A model generated the notes under the pieces. It was not told the DNA's origin. It did not search any database and saw nothing but the letters and a program-made list of their open reading frames with translations. DNA of 61,206 bases from Erysipelothrix rhusiopathiae (GTDB lineage: Bacteria; Bacillota_I; Bacilli_A; Erysipelotrichales; Erysipelotrichaceae), in NCBI GenBank assembly GCA_902772725.1, contig CACYBS010000014.1:1-61206 (forward strand), given 5' to 3'. The position numbers and the translations under genes were made by a program. This document shows, one piece after another, positions 45,200-53,689 of the stretch; within the stretch, counting starts at the first letter, position 1; every line of letters begins with the position of its first letter.

Positions 45200-45237
45200 A
45201 GCTGAAGTCCGACAAATCGTCAGATTTCAGCTTTTTC
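45200..45237 (+). terminator. metA terminator
   Basis: AGCTGAAGTC (45200-45209) / GATTTCAGCT (45223-45232), one G-U pair, followed by TTTTT (the last T of the stem plus four). Confidence 0.85.
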
Positions 45238-45288
45238 ATTGTTGATATAATATTGTATATAATGTTTTGAAATAGCACTTTTATAATA

Positions 45289-47373
45289 TTAATTAATTAA
45301 CATAGATTCTCTTTTGGTTGAAAAAATCTCAACCATTATTGATTCACGTTCAGAAACAAATTCGTCTAAATGAGTATAATCAGAATATTTATCAAAATCG
45401 TCGAGTTTTATTCCTGTGTATGCTGCTACTTCTGTTTTTAACCAATTATCAGTTATTGAGTTCAGTGTCTTAGATCCTTTTTTAATATTATCTTTTTTCG
45501 GTAACAATGCAAAATTTGCTAAACTATCTTTTATTTGTTGATTAGTGATAGCACTTCCTACAAATGATTCCTGTGGGATAATATGATCAACCTCAAATTG
45601 AGTATTGCCTGTGTGAATAGGGGATTGCAAATTTAACACATAAGAATAGTAAAGTACCGGTGTTAACAATTTTTTAGTAGTCTGCTGTCCATTATACATG
45701 CCATGGCAAGCTTTACTTATAAAATCCTTCCATTCATCCTTACTTACTCTTGATTTAATTCTAGTTTTCCAATCTTTAATATCGTTATGCATTTTAGAAT
45801 CACCAGAGCCCCGCCATACTTTCGTTGAATATTCAAATACTAATCGGTCAAATAGTGCTCTTCCATCTTTAATCAGTGCCTTCAATTCCCCGGAAGAAAC
45901 TACTGGTTTACCTCTGTCTTTCCAATCTTTATGCATCACAGTTATAAACTCCAAAGCAATCGCATTACCTAACAGTTTACTCATAGGCTGTTTCCAGCTA
46001 AGTAGATAGTTAAAAAATGAATCTGTTTCTAAAATATTAATAACTGTATTTAATTCATTAACGATTTTATCAATATCTAAATCCCAATTAATATTCTCAT
46101 TATTTTCGAGTTCGATAACTGATTTTGCAGACATTCCCTTGTCATAAATAGAGCTAATCAACTTAAATCCCATGCTTAATTTATCCATAGAAAGCGAAGA
46201 ATTTTTATCATCGTAATTATCAAAAATTAAATGGTTTTTATCGATTCGAGAAAGCATTATCGCGGCCATATCCCAGCGTACCACAGTATCGGGAGCGTCA
46301 ATTTCCAGTCTTCTGTACATGTCTTTGACCATACTAATGACATTTTGATCTAAAACATTAACTTTTTTATTCCAATATGGCTTGGCCGATAACAACTCTT
46401 CAGCCTTAAGTTGAGTTCCTCCTCTATTAATTCTAGAAAAAATATTTTGTGCATCTAATGGAGATGCATTTGTTAAACGAATAATACCAATTCTTCCATC
46501 ATTAAAGATTTTTTCTGATTCTCCAATTGTTTGAATGCTTTTCTTTATATCGCTCCACCTTTTTGACAATTCTTTTTTAAAATTATCTTCATCTGTTATA
46601 TAGGTATTATCATTGAAATACTCATAAACGTTGGTTTCAGTAAGTAACTCTGCACTACGTTTTTCGGTGGCATCATAAATATCTAAAATAAACTTTCTAA
46701 GCAATCTGGGTTCAATTTTGTAATTATTCCTCTCCGGAGCATATTTTAGTTTTTTTGTATATTTAGTAAAGTCGAAATTCTTCTCCCATTTGCTTCCATC
46801 TTTTTTATTCTGGTGAACCATTAAAATCAAATCCAAAAGAATATTTAATCCTTTTCTTTGCTTTTCACTATCGAAAGAATCAGGAATATTGTCTTCTTCA
46901 CCTTCATATGGCTGTTGGTCTGTGTCACTTTCTCTTTGTTCTTCGGTGACAAGATATTTTTCAACTTTATTCCAATATGCATTTCTTACTTCGCTATCAT
47001 CTGCTGTATTTTTAAATGCAAGATATGTACGTGCCCATTCATATAACTCAACTGGATTTTCCCTCATGGTCTGCAAAGCATTTCTTCTTTGTCGTCCATC
47101 CAGCAACCAACCAGCATCTCTTTCTTGATTGACAATGACTACCCCGACTGGATAGTCTTGAAAAACACTCACTGCTAATTCAAAGTTTTGTTTTTTATCC
47201 CAGGTAGCCTTCCGTTGAAACCTTGGAAGCTTTAACTGATTGCCATCTAAAAAATTTACCAATGACATTGGTTCAATCGTATATCCCATACTATAGCCTC
47301 TCATTCCGTTTGTTTTAATAATTAGATCACAATCTTCAATTAACATCAAGATCTCTTTTAAAACCGAAGACAT
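45289..47373 (-). CDS. DUF262 and HNH (DUF1524-like) protein, GmrSD/SspE-type
   Basis: A 694-residue protein. The N-terminal DUF262 domain (ParB-like) carries LLDGRQRRNAL near residue 92, a variant of the DGQQR nucleotide-binding motif, preceded by LKLPRFQRKATWDKKQ. The C-terminal nuclease has EVDHIIPQESF near residue 594 and an Asn-rich follow-up (LLPKKDNIKKGSKTLN) as in DUF1524 HNH enzymes. This domain pair is that of GmrSD type IV restriction enzymes and phosphorothioate-sensing SspE. Base composition is more AT-rich than its neighbours, suggesting transfer. No modification or Ssp/Dnd partner is nearby, so it may act alone. AGAGG precedes the ATG. Confidence 0.85.
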   Translation of the reverse strand: MSSVLKEILMLIEDCDLIIKTNGMRGYSMGYTIEPMSLVNFLDGNQLKLPRFQRKATWDKKQNFELAVSVFQDYPVGVVIVNQERDAGWLLDGRQRRNALQTMRENPVELYEWARTYLAFKNTADDSEVRNAYWNKVEKYLVTEEQRESDTDQQPYEGEEDNIPDSFDSEKQRKGLNILLDLILMVHQNKKDGSKWEKNFDFTKYTKKLKYAPERNNYKIEPRLLRKFILDIYDATEKRSAELLTETNVYEYFNDNTYITDEDNFKKELSKRWSDIKKSIQTIGESEKIFNDGRIGIIRLTNASPLDAQNIFSRINRGGTQLKAEELLSAKPYWNKKVNVLDQNVISMVKDMYRRLEIDAPDTVVRWDMAAIMLSRIDKNHLIFDNYDDKNSSLSMDKLSMGFKLISSIYDKGMSAKSVIELENNENINWDLDIDKIVNELNTVINILETDSFFNYLLSWKQPMSKLLGNAIALEFITVMHKDWKDRGKPVVSSGELKALIKDGRALFDRLVFEYSTKVWRGSGDSKMHNDIKDWKTRIKSRVSKDEWKDFISKACHGMYNGQQTTKKLLTPVLYYSYVLNLQSPIHTGNTQFEVDHIIPQESFVGSAITNQQIKDSLANFALLPKKDNIKKGSKTLNSITDNWLKTEVAAYTGIKLDDFDKYSDYTHLDEFVSERESIMVEIFSTKRESMLIN

Positions 47374-47395
47374 AAGAGCCTCTATTTTTCACTAA

Positions 47396-47426
47396 AAACT
47401 GGCTAGTTATAAATACTAACCAGTTT
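47396..47426 (-). terminator. Terminator of the dut operon
   Basis: AAACTGG-CTAGT / ACTAA-CCAGTTT with one mismatch; on the minus strand followed by TTAG after the TTT of the stem. It separates dut from the DUF262 gene. Confidence 0.65.
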
Positions 47427-47458
47427 ATCTGAAGCCAATAATTGATTCATAAATCAGC

Positions 47459-47959
47459 TTATTTTCCGGAGCTGCCTAACTTTCCGGCCCCCCTTTTTGA
47501 TTCAATATTTTTTAAGGATTCATAGTCCAATTCTTCGCTTTCAAGCTGCGGCATACGAACCAATACACCCTGACATAAAGCCTTTTCATAAGGATAAATA
47601 ATATATTTTTCCTTTTGTTCATCACTCCATGTATCAACGATTTCTTTTTTTGCGATACGGATTGGCTTATCATTCACATTCGTAACAGGCGCAATATACT
47701 CTCCGCGATAACCGGAATCTATAACACCGGAGCGCTGAGCGATTCCTTTTGTACCGGTTGAACCTCTTTCTTTTAAAATCATGACATATTCCGGATCAAA
47801 GGCACTGGCAACGCCTAAAGGAACCATTTTAGTATGTAATGGTGCAATCTCAATATAATCTTCATCAAAGCAGGCATAAAGGTCGTATCCTGCATCTTCC
47901 TGTCTCTTGGAAGGGACTTTCCCATTTGGTTTTACTTTTGCCCAATAGAGTTTATTCAT
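47459..47959 (-). CDS. dut: dUTP diphosphatase (trimeric dUTPase)
   Basis: A 166-residue enzyme hydrolysing dUTP to dUMP, keeping uracil out of DNA. Motif 1 is DAGYDLYA, motif 2 ERGSTGTKGI, motif 3 GVIDSGYRGEYIAPVTN, motif 4 KALCQGVLVR, and motif 5 KRGAGKLGSSGK at the C-terminus. The chain is somewhat longer than usual, with a charged insert (VDTWSDEQKEKYIIYP) between motifs 3 and 4. ATG 47959 has GGAGGAAT upstream and overlaps the glycosylase gene by 8 bases. Confidence 0.94.
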   Translation of the reverse strand: MNKLYWAKVKPNGKVPSKRQEDAGYDLYACFDEDYIEIAPLHTKMVPLGVASAFDPEYVMILKERGSTGTKGIAQRSGVIDSGYRGEYIAPVTNVNDKPIRIAKKEIVDTWSDEQKEKYIIYPYEKALCQGVLVRMPQLESEELDYESLKNIESKRGAGKLGSSGK

Positions 47960-48434
47960 ATGTATTCCTCCAAATTGTTTTGTACTTTTCAATCAACTGT
48001 TCCAAAGACCATCTGGCATTGGCAGCAGAGGTCGAAGGCATAGATACTACATCCAGTTCCGGGAAATATTTTTTCATATATTTCAAACTCGTTTTACCGT
48101 TACATACAATCGTCTGAATGGATGGATTCTTTATAAGTAACCCTTTAATATCGTTGGGTTCTACTTCTTTGATGTCGGCATCCATGCTTCCTTTACGAAT
48201 GCATGTGTGACATATATCCCATAAGGCAATGTGTCCTTTTTTCAAAAGCGCCAGCTTTTGATCGTGGGTCTCATATTCCTCATCAAAAATATTCCCTAAT
48301 ATTTTCCAGAATCGATTTGTTCGATTCGCGTAATACATCGCTTGTTTTAAACTTTCAACGCTGGGCATTGAACCAACAATCAAAACCGTGTCATTACCAT
48401 GCGTAATGGGATCAAATCCTATGATTCTTTCCAT
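47952..48434 (-). CDS. DNA-deoxyinosine (hypoxanthine-DNA) glycosylase, UDG superfamily
   Basis: A 160-residue base-excision repair enzyme. The start GFDPITHGNDTVLIVGSMPSVESL (split motif GSMPS), then MYYANRTNRFWKIL and IALWDIC, and the late SMPSTSAANARWS match the single-domain hypoxanthine-DNA glycosylases of the UDG/MUG fold. It would remove deaminated adenine from DNA. It overlaps rimO by 16 bases and dut by 8, so it is translationally coupled to a nucleotide-sanitising neighbour. Confidence 0.87.
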   Translation of the reverse strand: MERIIGFDPITHGNDTVLIVGSMPSVESLKQAMYYANRTNRFWKILGNIFDEEYETHDQKLALLKKGHIALWDICHTCIRKGSMDADIKEVEPNDIKGLLIKNPSIQTIVCNGKTSLKYMKKYFPELDVVSMPSTSAANARWSLEQLIEKYKTIWRNTYE

Positions 48435-49723
48435 ACACCAATCAAATCATATGTTTTGGCATCGGTAATTTCCACCTGTACAAAATCACCTAAGGCTAAA
48501 TCTTTTTCAGATGTAAAGATAACCTGACCATCCACTTCATCCGGTGCATCCCCATAGGAACGTCCGCGATAACGGTTATTGAATGCCTCTTTTTCTTCGA
48601 CCAGCACTTCCAATGTTCGGCCGATGTTCTCTTTATTCTTTTCTAAGGAAATTTCTTCCTGTACTTCCATTAATCGTGCCAGACGGCGGTTTGCGACTGT
48701 TTCATCAATTTGATCTTCCATGTTGTAAGCAGGTGTTCCCTCTTCTCTGGAATAGGCAAAAGCACCAAAACGGTCCCAGCGGATTTCTTTAATGAAATCA
48801 ACCAGCTCCTCAAACTCTTCTTCCGTTTCCGAAGGAAAACCGACAATCGCCGTGGTTCTCAAAATCGGATGATCAAACATCTCGCGGATCTTTTTCACTA
48901 CACGAATGACATCTTCTTTTCTGCCTCTTCGATTCATCTTTTCTAAAAGACGATTCGAAGCGTGCTGCATCGGTATATCAAAATACGGAACCACCTTTTT
49001 AGATGCCTTCATGGCATCCAGAATTTCATCGGTAATTTCATCCGGATACATATACAGAATACGCAGCCAGTGAATACCATCCATCTGATCTATGTCACGA
49101 ATCAATTCCGGAAGCATCAGCTTTCCGTAATTATCCAATCCGTACTTTGTGGTATCCTGAGCAATCAGAGTTAACTCCTTGATACCATAAGAATTTAAAA
49201 CTCTTATCTCTTCCAAAATATCTTCCATCGTACGGCTTTTCTGAGGTCCGCGGATTAACGGAATAGCACAGAATGTGCAGCAGTTAGAACATCCATCCGA
49301 TATCTTACAATATGCCTGCCATGGATTTCCTGCCAGTACCCGCTCACTCTTTAAGGCTTCTATTTCTATCGGAAGACCCATAACACTGGCAAAGGTCTTC
49401 GCAAAAGATCCGTAATCGCGAATCGGAATTACCGCATCAATTTCCGGAATTTCTTCCTCCAGCGCTTTTTTATAACGCTGGGCAAGGCATCCGCATACAA
49501 TTAACTTTCCATGGTTTTTCTCTTTATATTGGGCCATCTCAAAGATGGTATCGATCGATTCTTCTTTTGCCGGTGCAATAAAACCGCAGGTATTTACTAC
49601 AATCACATCCGCATCCTCCGGTTTTGGAACGATTGTATGATTATAGGAGCGAAGCATTCCCATAATCTGTTCGGAGTCTACTAAATTTTTTGCGCAGCCT
49701 AACGATACAAATCCTACTTTCAT
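48419..49723 (-). CDS. rimO: Ribosomal protein S12 (Asp89) methylthiotransferase
   Basis: A 434-residue radical SAM enzyme that methylthiolates S12. The N-terminal UPF0004 domain has SLGCAKNLVDSE and NTCGFI with cluster Cys residues and CGCLAQRY; the radical SAM site is CSNCCTFC; a TRAM domain closes the protein. SLGCAKNLVDSE is diagnostic for RimO versus MiaB. It overlaps yhaM by 4 bases (ATGA). Confidence 0.95.
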   Translation of the reverse strand: MKVGFVSLGCAKNLVDSEQIMGMLRSYNHTIVPKPEDADVIVVNTCGFIAPAKEESIDTIFEMAQYKEKNHGKLIVCGCLAQRYKKALEEEIPEIDAVIPIRDYGSFAKTFASVMGLPIEIEALKSERVLAGNPWQAYCKISDGCSNCCTFCAIPLIRGPQKSRTMEDILEEIRVLNSYGIKELTLIAQDTTKYGLDNYGKLMLPELIRDIDQMDGIHWLRILYMYPDEITDEILDAMKASKKVVPYFDIPMQHASNRLLEKMNRRGRKEDVIRVVKKIREMFDHPILRTTAIVGFPSETEEEFEELVDFIKEIRWDRFGAFAYSREEGTPAYNMEDQIDETVANRRLARLMEVQEEISLEKNKENIGRTLEVLVEEKEAFNNRYRGRSYGDAPDEVDGQVIFTSEKDLALGDFVQVEITDAKTYDLIGVWKES

Positions 49724-50652
49724 TTCTTTTCATCCTTTCGCCGATAAATCATGCGATTTTCTAATGCGAAAACCTTAGGTCCGAAATGACCCGGATCTGT
49801 CACTTCCATAGATGCCTTCATCATAAATAATTTGGCATCTAAGTTATCAATAGAAGCTAACACCTCTGCCTCCGGAATCATCGGTAATACAGGGGAGCCA
49901 AATTCCATTCTTCCATGATGGGATAAAACCATATGTTTAAGCAGCAGAACGCTTTCACTGTCCTGTAATCCTAAATCCCATGCGATGCGGTCGATTCTGG
50001 AAGCCATCAAAGAAATATGTCCGATCAAATTACCGGCTGTTGTGTATTCCGGTAAAACCGGTTCGGATAACTCTTCGATTTTCCCGATGTCGTGCATTAA
50101 TACACCCGCTACCAGTAAATCGTGATCCAGCCAGTCATAAAGCTGTTCAATAGCCATGGCCATACGCATCATGGAAATCGTATGGTAAGCCAGTCCGCCA
50201 ACATAGTTGTGATGATTACGGGTAGCAGCAGGATAAGTATAGAAATCATTTTCGGATTCCTCCAGAACCTGCGAGACAATGACACGCAATTCCTCATCCT
50301 GAATGGATTCTACATATCCATTGATTTCTTCCTGCATTTTTTCACGGGGAATCGGTGCACCGCGGACATATTTGGAAATGTCCTCATCCGGCTGTTCAAC
50401 CAGCTTGCGCACCCGCATCTGCAGTGCATTGCGGTGTAAAATAATATCACCCTGGGCTTCGACAACCATTCCGACATGATATTTGGAAATCATCTCTTCC
50501 GTCAAATTCCAAAATTTCGCATCCAGAACACCCGATGCATCTTCCAATATTAAAGAAAGATACGGAGTATCTTTCGCTGTTTTTCCTTTATCACACTTTG
50601 TAATTAAACAAAGAAGAGAAACCTTCCCTTCTTCTTGAATATCCTTAATCAT
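49720..50652 (-). CDS. yhaM: 3'-5' exoribonuclease YhaM
   Basis: A 310-residue nuclease trimming RNA and DNA 3' ends. An OB-fold lies at residues about 10-90 (LSLILEDASGVLDAKFW), followed by an HD domain with NHHNYVGGLAYHT, MHDIGK and LKHMVLSHHG, whose histidines and Asp bind metal. The C-terminus is a basic tail (RRKDEKK). GAGAGGG precedes the ATG. It overlaps the glycosyltransferase-RecX gene by 8 bases and rimO by 4. Confidence 0.93.
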   Translation of the reverse strand: MIKDIQEEGKVSLLCLITKCDKGKTAKDTPYLSLILEDASGVLDAKFWNLTEEMISKYHVGMVVEAQGDIILHRNALQMRVRKLVEQPDEDISKYVRGAPIPREKMQEEINGYVESIQDEELRVIVSQVLEESENDFYTYPAATRNHHNYVGGLAYHTISMMRMAMAIEQLYDWLDHDLLVAGVLMHDIGKIEELSEPVLPEYTTAGNLIGHISLMASRIDRIAWDLGLQDSESVLLLKHMVLSHHGRMEFGSPVLPMIPEAEVLASIDNLDAKLFMMKASMEVTDPGHFGPKVFALENRMIYRRKDEKK

Positions 50653-52606
50653 TTAATCCCTCTCTTTCCAAAGCATCCATTATTTCAGAAAGCGAGAAAC
50701 CTTTCCTTAAACAATAGATTTTTATTTTTTCAGTTCTCCGAGGTTCTTCCATCGATTTATACAACCGTTTCGCTTTATCAACCGCATTTTGAACAGCCGC
50801 ATTAGAATCAATTTCAAATTCAAATTGATCGCTTGCTTCTCTGGCTACATCGGACGAAAATCCTTTGGCAATCAGCTTCTGGGTCAGTTCCCATCGAGCG
50901 TTATTGATACTTCGATCCGTTAAAGTAGGCGCAATCATTCTGGCTGCCTCAGCGGCATTGTGAAGCTCCTGCTCTTTATCTAAAGCGTTGCACGCTTGTT
51001 CAATATATGCTTCATCGATTCCGACAAGCCTTAGTTTCTTTTGAATTTTAGGAATACCATAGCCGGAATAGAACCAGTAATTTGCCTTTTCCATGGCATA
51101 TTGATAATCATCCAGGAGCCCTGCATCCAATAAAGCCTCAATAATTGCGTCGGTCTCCATATCGTTGGTTTCTAATTTTGTTTTACAGTAATTGCGCATT
51201 TCCAAGATTGTATAATCATTGGCCATGGCACGTCTTTTGGCCTTCTGCATTCCAATAAACAAATGTTGAACGGCCATGTATTCATCTACAAGATAAGCAT
51301 CGATTGTCTGTCCAACCGATAATTCCATTTCATAGAAATCCTCAAGAGGAAGTAACAGTTTCTTAAAAGCTCCCTCCCGCCAGATAGATAACTCTACATA
51401 ATCCTGCTTCAAAGAAATATTTCGGATCGTATAGGCGATATTCTGCTGGCGTATTGCATAATAATATACATTTAATACATTTTTGGCAAATTCTTCGGTA
51501 GTATAAGGAGCCGCCTTATCGACGCAATACTGGATAAACTTTTCTCTCTCAGTTCTGTCAATCGAAAAATACTGTTTGAATTTTTCAGCAAGTTCTATTT
51601 CGTCATCAAAGTAATAACCGCTCTTGCCTTCATCAATCAAATCTTCCAGCACTTCATCACGGCGTCCAAAAACCGGAAGTCCAGTTGCGAGTGCTTCAAT
51701 ATATGTCATACCCTGTGTTTCAGATAACGAACCGGATACAAAACAATCAAAGGCCGCATAGTAATACGCAATGTCTTCTTTAGGTTTGCGTCCCAAAAAA
51801 TGAACCCGGTCTTCTACCTGATATTCCTCCACCAGCCTATGATAATAGTCTTCATCCGTGCCGCCTCCTACGATCACAAGATGGAGACGCGGATCATCGC
51901 TGCAGGCAACGGCCTTGATAGGAATGCTGATCATTTTTTCCTTAGCAATCCGTCCTACGTATACCACAACATGATCATCTTCGCCTAGATTTAAAGAATT
52001 ACGTATTTCTTTAACTCTTTTTTCGTCTAAAGATTTGCGGTCAAATAAACTGAGATCCAAACCTGTCGGCACGACAAAAATAGGTGTGTGAACACCATAT
52101 TCTAACAATCGATTTTTTGTCTTCTGGCTGGGAGCAATAACCGCCTGCGTGCGGTTTGCGATCATGCTGGAAAGCGAACGAATCGCCTTCTTTTCAACCG
52201 TATCTAATGCTCCGAAATCCAAAGGGTTCACGTAATGCGTATAATCCTCATACATCGTATGATACGTATAAACCAAAGGAACCTTCAACACTTTGGCCAC
52301 ATGACGTGCGAAAAAGCCGATACCGGCTTCTGTTTGCATATGAATAATGTCTAAGTCCATTTTAGTGACATAGTCCTTTCCAACAAATTGAAAAGGACTA
52401 GACATTTTATATCCGTAAAATCTTTTTAATTCAATGCCGGGCAGGCGAAGAATATGATCTTCCAATACAACAGATGGACTGTGATGATTAGAAATCACAT
52501 AAACAACATGCCCCTGCTTTTCCAAGGCTTCTTTCAAAGTGGCGACACTGGAAACAACGCCATTAATATCCGGCAGATATGCGTCAGTAAATAAGCCTAT
52601 TCGCAT
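50645..52606 (-). CDS. Glycosyltransferase family 4 fused to full-length RecX
   Basis: A 653-residue fusion. Residues 1-385 are a GT-B glycosyltransferase like the diacylglycerol glucosyltransferases of Firmicutes: MRIGLFTDAYLPDINGVVSS, VVYVGRIAKEKM and the EX7E segment SETQGMTYIEALATGLP. From about residue 390 the chain matches RecX, including its N-terminal beta region (NISLKQDYVELSIW) and the three-helix repeats (AMANDYTILEMRNYC, LLDDYQYAMEKANYWF, GIPKIQKKLRLVGIDEAYI). The RecX part is about 260 residues, like B. subtilis RecX. I read the junction codon by codon near 51430; it is open, and no in-frame ATG would start RecX separately. GGAGGG precedes the ATG. Confidence 0.88.
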   Translation of the reverse strand: MRIGLFTDAYLPDINGVVSSVATLKEALEKQGHVVYVISNHHSPSVVLEDHILRLPGIELKRFYGYKMSSPFQFVGKDYVTKMDLDIIHMQTEAGIGFFARHVAKVLKVPLVYTYHTMYEDYTHYVNPLDFGALDTVEKKAIRSLSSMIANRTQAVIAPSQKTKNRLLEYGVHTPIFVVPTGLDLSLFDRKSLDEKRVKEIRNSLNLGEDDHVVVYVGRIAKEKMISIPIKAVACSDDPRLHLVIVGGGTDEDYYHRLVEEYQVEDRVHFLGRKPKEDIAYYYAAFDCFVSGSLSETQGMTYIEALATGLPVFGRRDEVLEDLIDEGKSGYYFDDEIELAEKFKQYFSIDRTEREKFIQYCVDKAAPYTTEEFAKNVLNVYYYAIRQQNIAYTIRNISLKQDYVELSIWREGAFKKLLLPLEDFYEMELSVGQTIDAYLVDEYMAVQHLFIGMQKAKRRAMANDYTILEMRNYCKTKLETNDMETDAIIEALLDAGLLDDYQYAMEKANYWFYSGYGIPKIQKKLRLVGIDEAYIEQACNALDKEQELHNAAEAARMIAPTLTDRSINNARWELTQKLIAKGFSSDVAREASDQFEFEIDSNAAVQNAVDKAKRLYKSMEEPRRTEKIKIYCLRKGFSLSEIMDALEREGLND

Positions 52607-52622
52607 AGAATCCCTCCCTTAA

Positions 52623-53675
52623 TTAATCGGGTGAAAAGAAATTCATCTGGTTTGCTGCAGCTTCTTCCTTGTCGTAACGGCCTTTGACAACCGCAAATAC
52701 GATTCCACCAATCAACAGTATAATGTGATACGTTGAGAAACGCCATAAAATCATAACAGCGCTTGTAAGTTTCCCCATGAGTGGGCCAAACAATAATGAG
52801 AATACAATTTCAGTTCCACCGCTGGCACCCGGAACCGGGATAAAGCTGTTTGCCATCGTAACAAATCCGGACAACGCGATTACATCAACAATCTTAGATG
52901 GTGCAAGATCGATGCCTAACGCCCGTCCGATAACATACGGAAGGCTATAGAGTAATGTCAATCGTACAACGTTGATTAATGCACATATAACAATTGTCTT
53001 TTTATCTTTTGTAAGGTTCTTAATTTCTCCGGTAAAAGACTTTACCTGTAATGTCCAGGAATCCAGTGTCTTTTGCGGATCCTTAACGATATGGATCTTA
53101 CCTAAGAAATTGGCTGCCCAGCCTGATAATTTAATATAGACATTAGGGAATAATGCCATTGTATATAATGCCAGGATGACAACCGCATTCACAAAATAGC
53201 CCAATAAGATGATATTAAACCATCCGGATTGCTGGCTGTAATAAGAGAATTTCAAAAGGAACATGATGGTAACATAAATCATCATTGTCGTTTGATAAAT
53301 GATGAAATCCGCCCACAAAAGGCTGGCACCATCACTAACCTTGATTCCCTGCTTTTTCATAATATAAGCCTGAGCAAACTGTCCACCGGTACTACTCGGT
53401 GTAATACCGGAAAAGAAAGTTCCGACAAAGGCAACAATAGCTCCGTTTTTAATACTGTAATCTGGAACATATTTCCGTCCCATCACAAAGTAAACCAATC
53501 CCCAGACTACAGTATAAAGAATACCCCAGGACAGAACAATCAGCAGCCATAAAGGAGACATTTTAGAAATGGCTCCCATTACCTCAGAAAAATTGTCTTT
53601 TAATGAGAAATAGAGTACAACTCCTGTAAATACAAGGATTAAACCAAAATTGAGGAAATAATTGTTCTTTTTCAT
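52623..53675 (-). CDS. UPF0104 / lysylphosphatidylglycerol synthase TM-type membrane protein
   Basis: A 350-residue polytopic protein with about eight hydrophobic helices, resembling the flippase-like membrane half of MprF. Typical pieces are TFFSGITPSSTGGQFAQAYIMKKQG and NSFIPVPGASGGTEIVFSLLFG. Such proteins next to lipid glycosyltransferases are thought to move or anchor glycolipids. AGGTGG lies before the ATG; 16 bases separate it from the downstream fusion gene and 14 from the upstream glycosyltransferase. Confidence 0.88.
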   Translation of the reverse strand: MKKNNYFLNFGLILVFTGVVLYFSLKDNFSEVMGAISKMSPLWLLIVLSWGILYTVVWGLVYFVMGRKYVPDYSIKNGAIVAFVGTFFSGITPSSTGGQFAQAYIMKKQGIKVSDGASLLWADFIIYQTTMMIYVTIMFLLKFSYYSQQSGWFNIILLGYFVNAVVILALYTMALFPNVYIKLSGWAANFLGKIHIVKDPQKTLDSWTLQVKSFTGEIKNLTKDKKTIVICALINVVRLTLLYSLPYVIGRALGIDLAPSKIVDVIALSGFVTMANSFIPVPGASGGTEIVFSLLFGPLMGKLTSAVMILWRFSTYHIILLIGGIVFAVVKGRYDKEEAAANQMNFFSPD

Positions 53676-53689
53676 AATCCACCTGCCGC

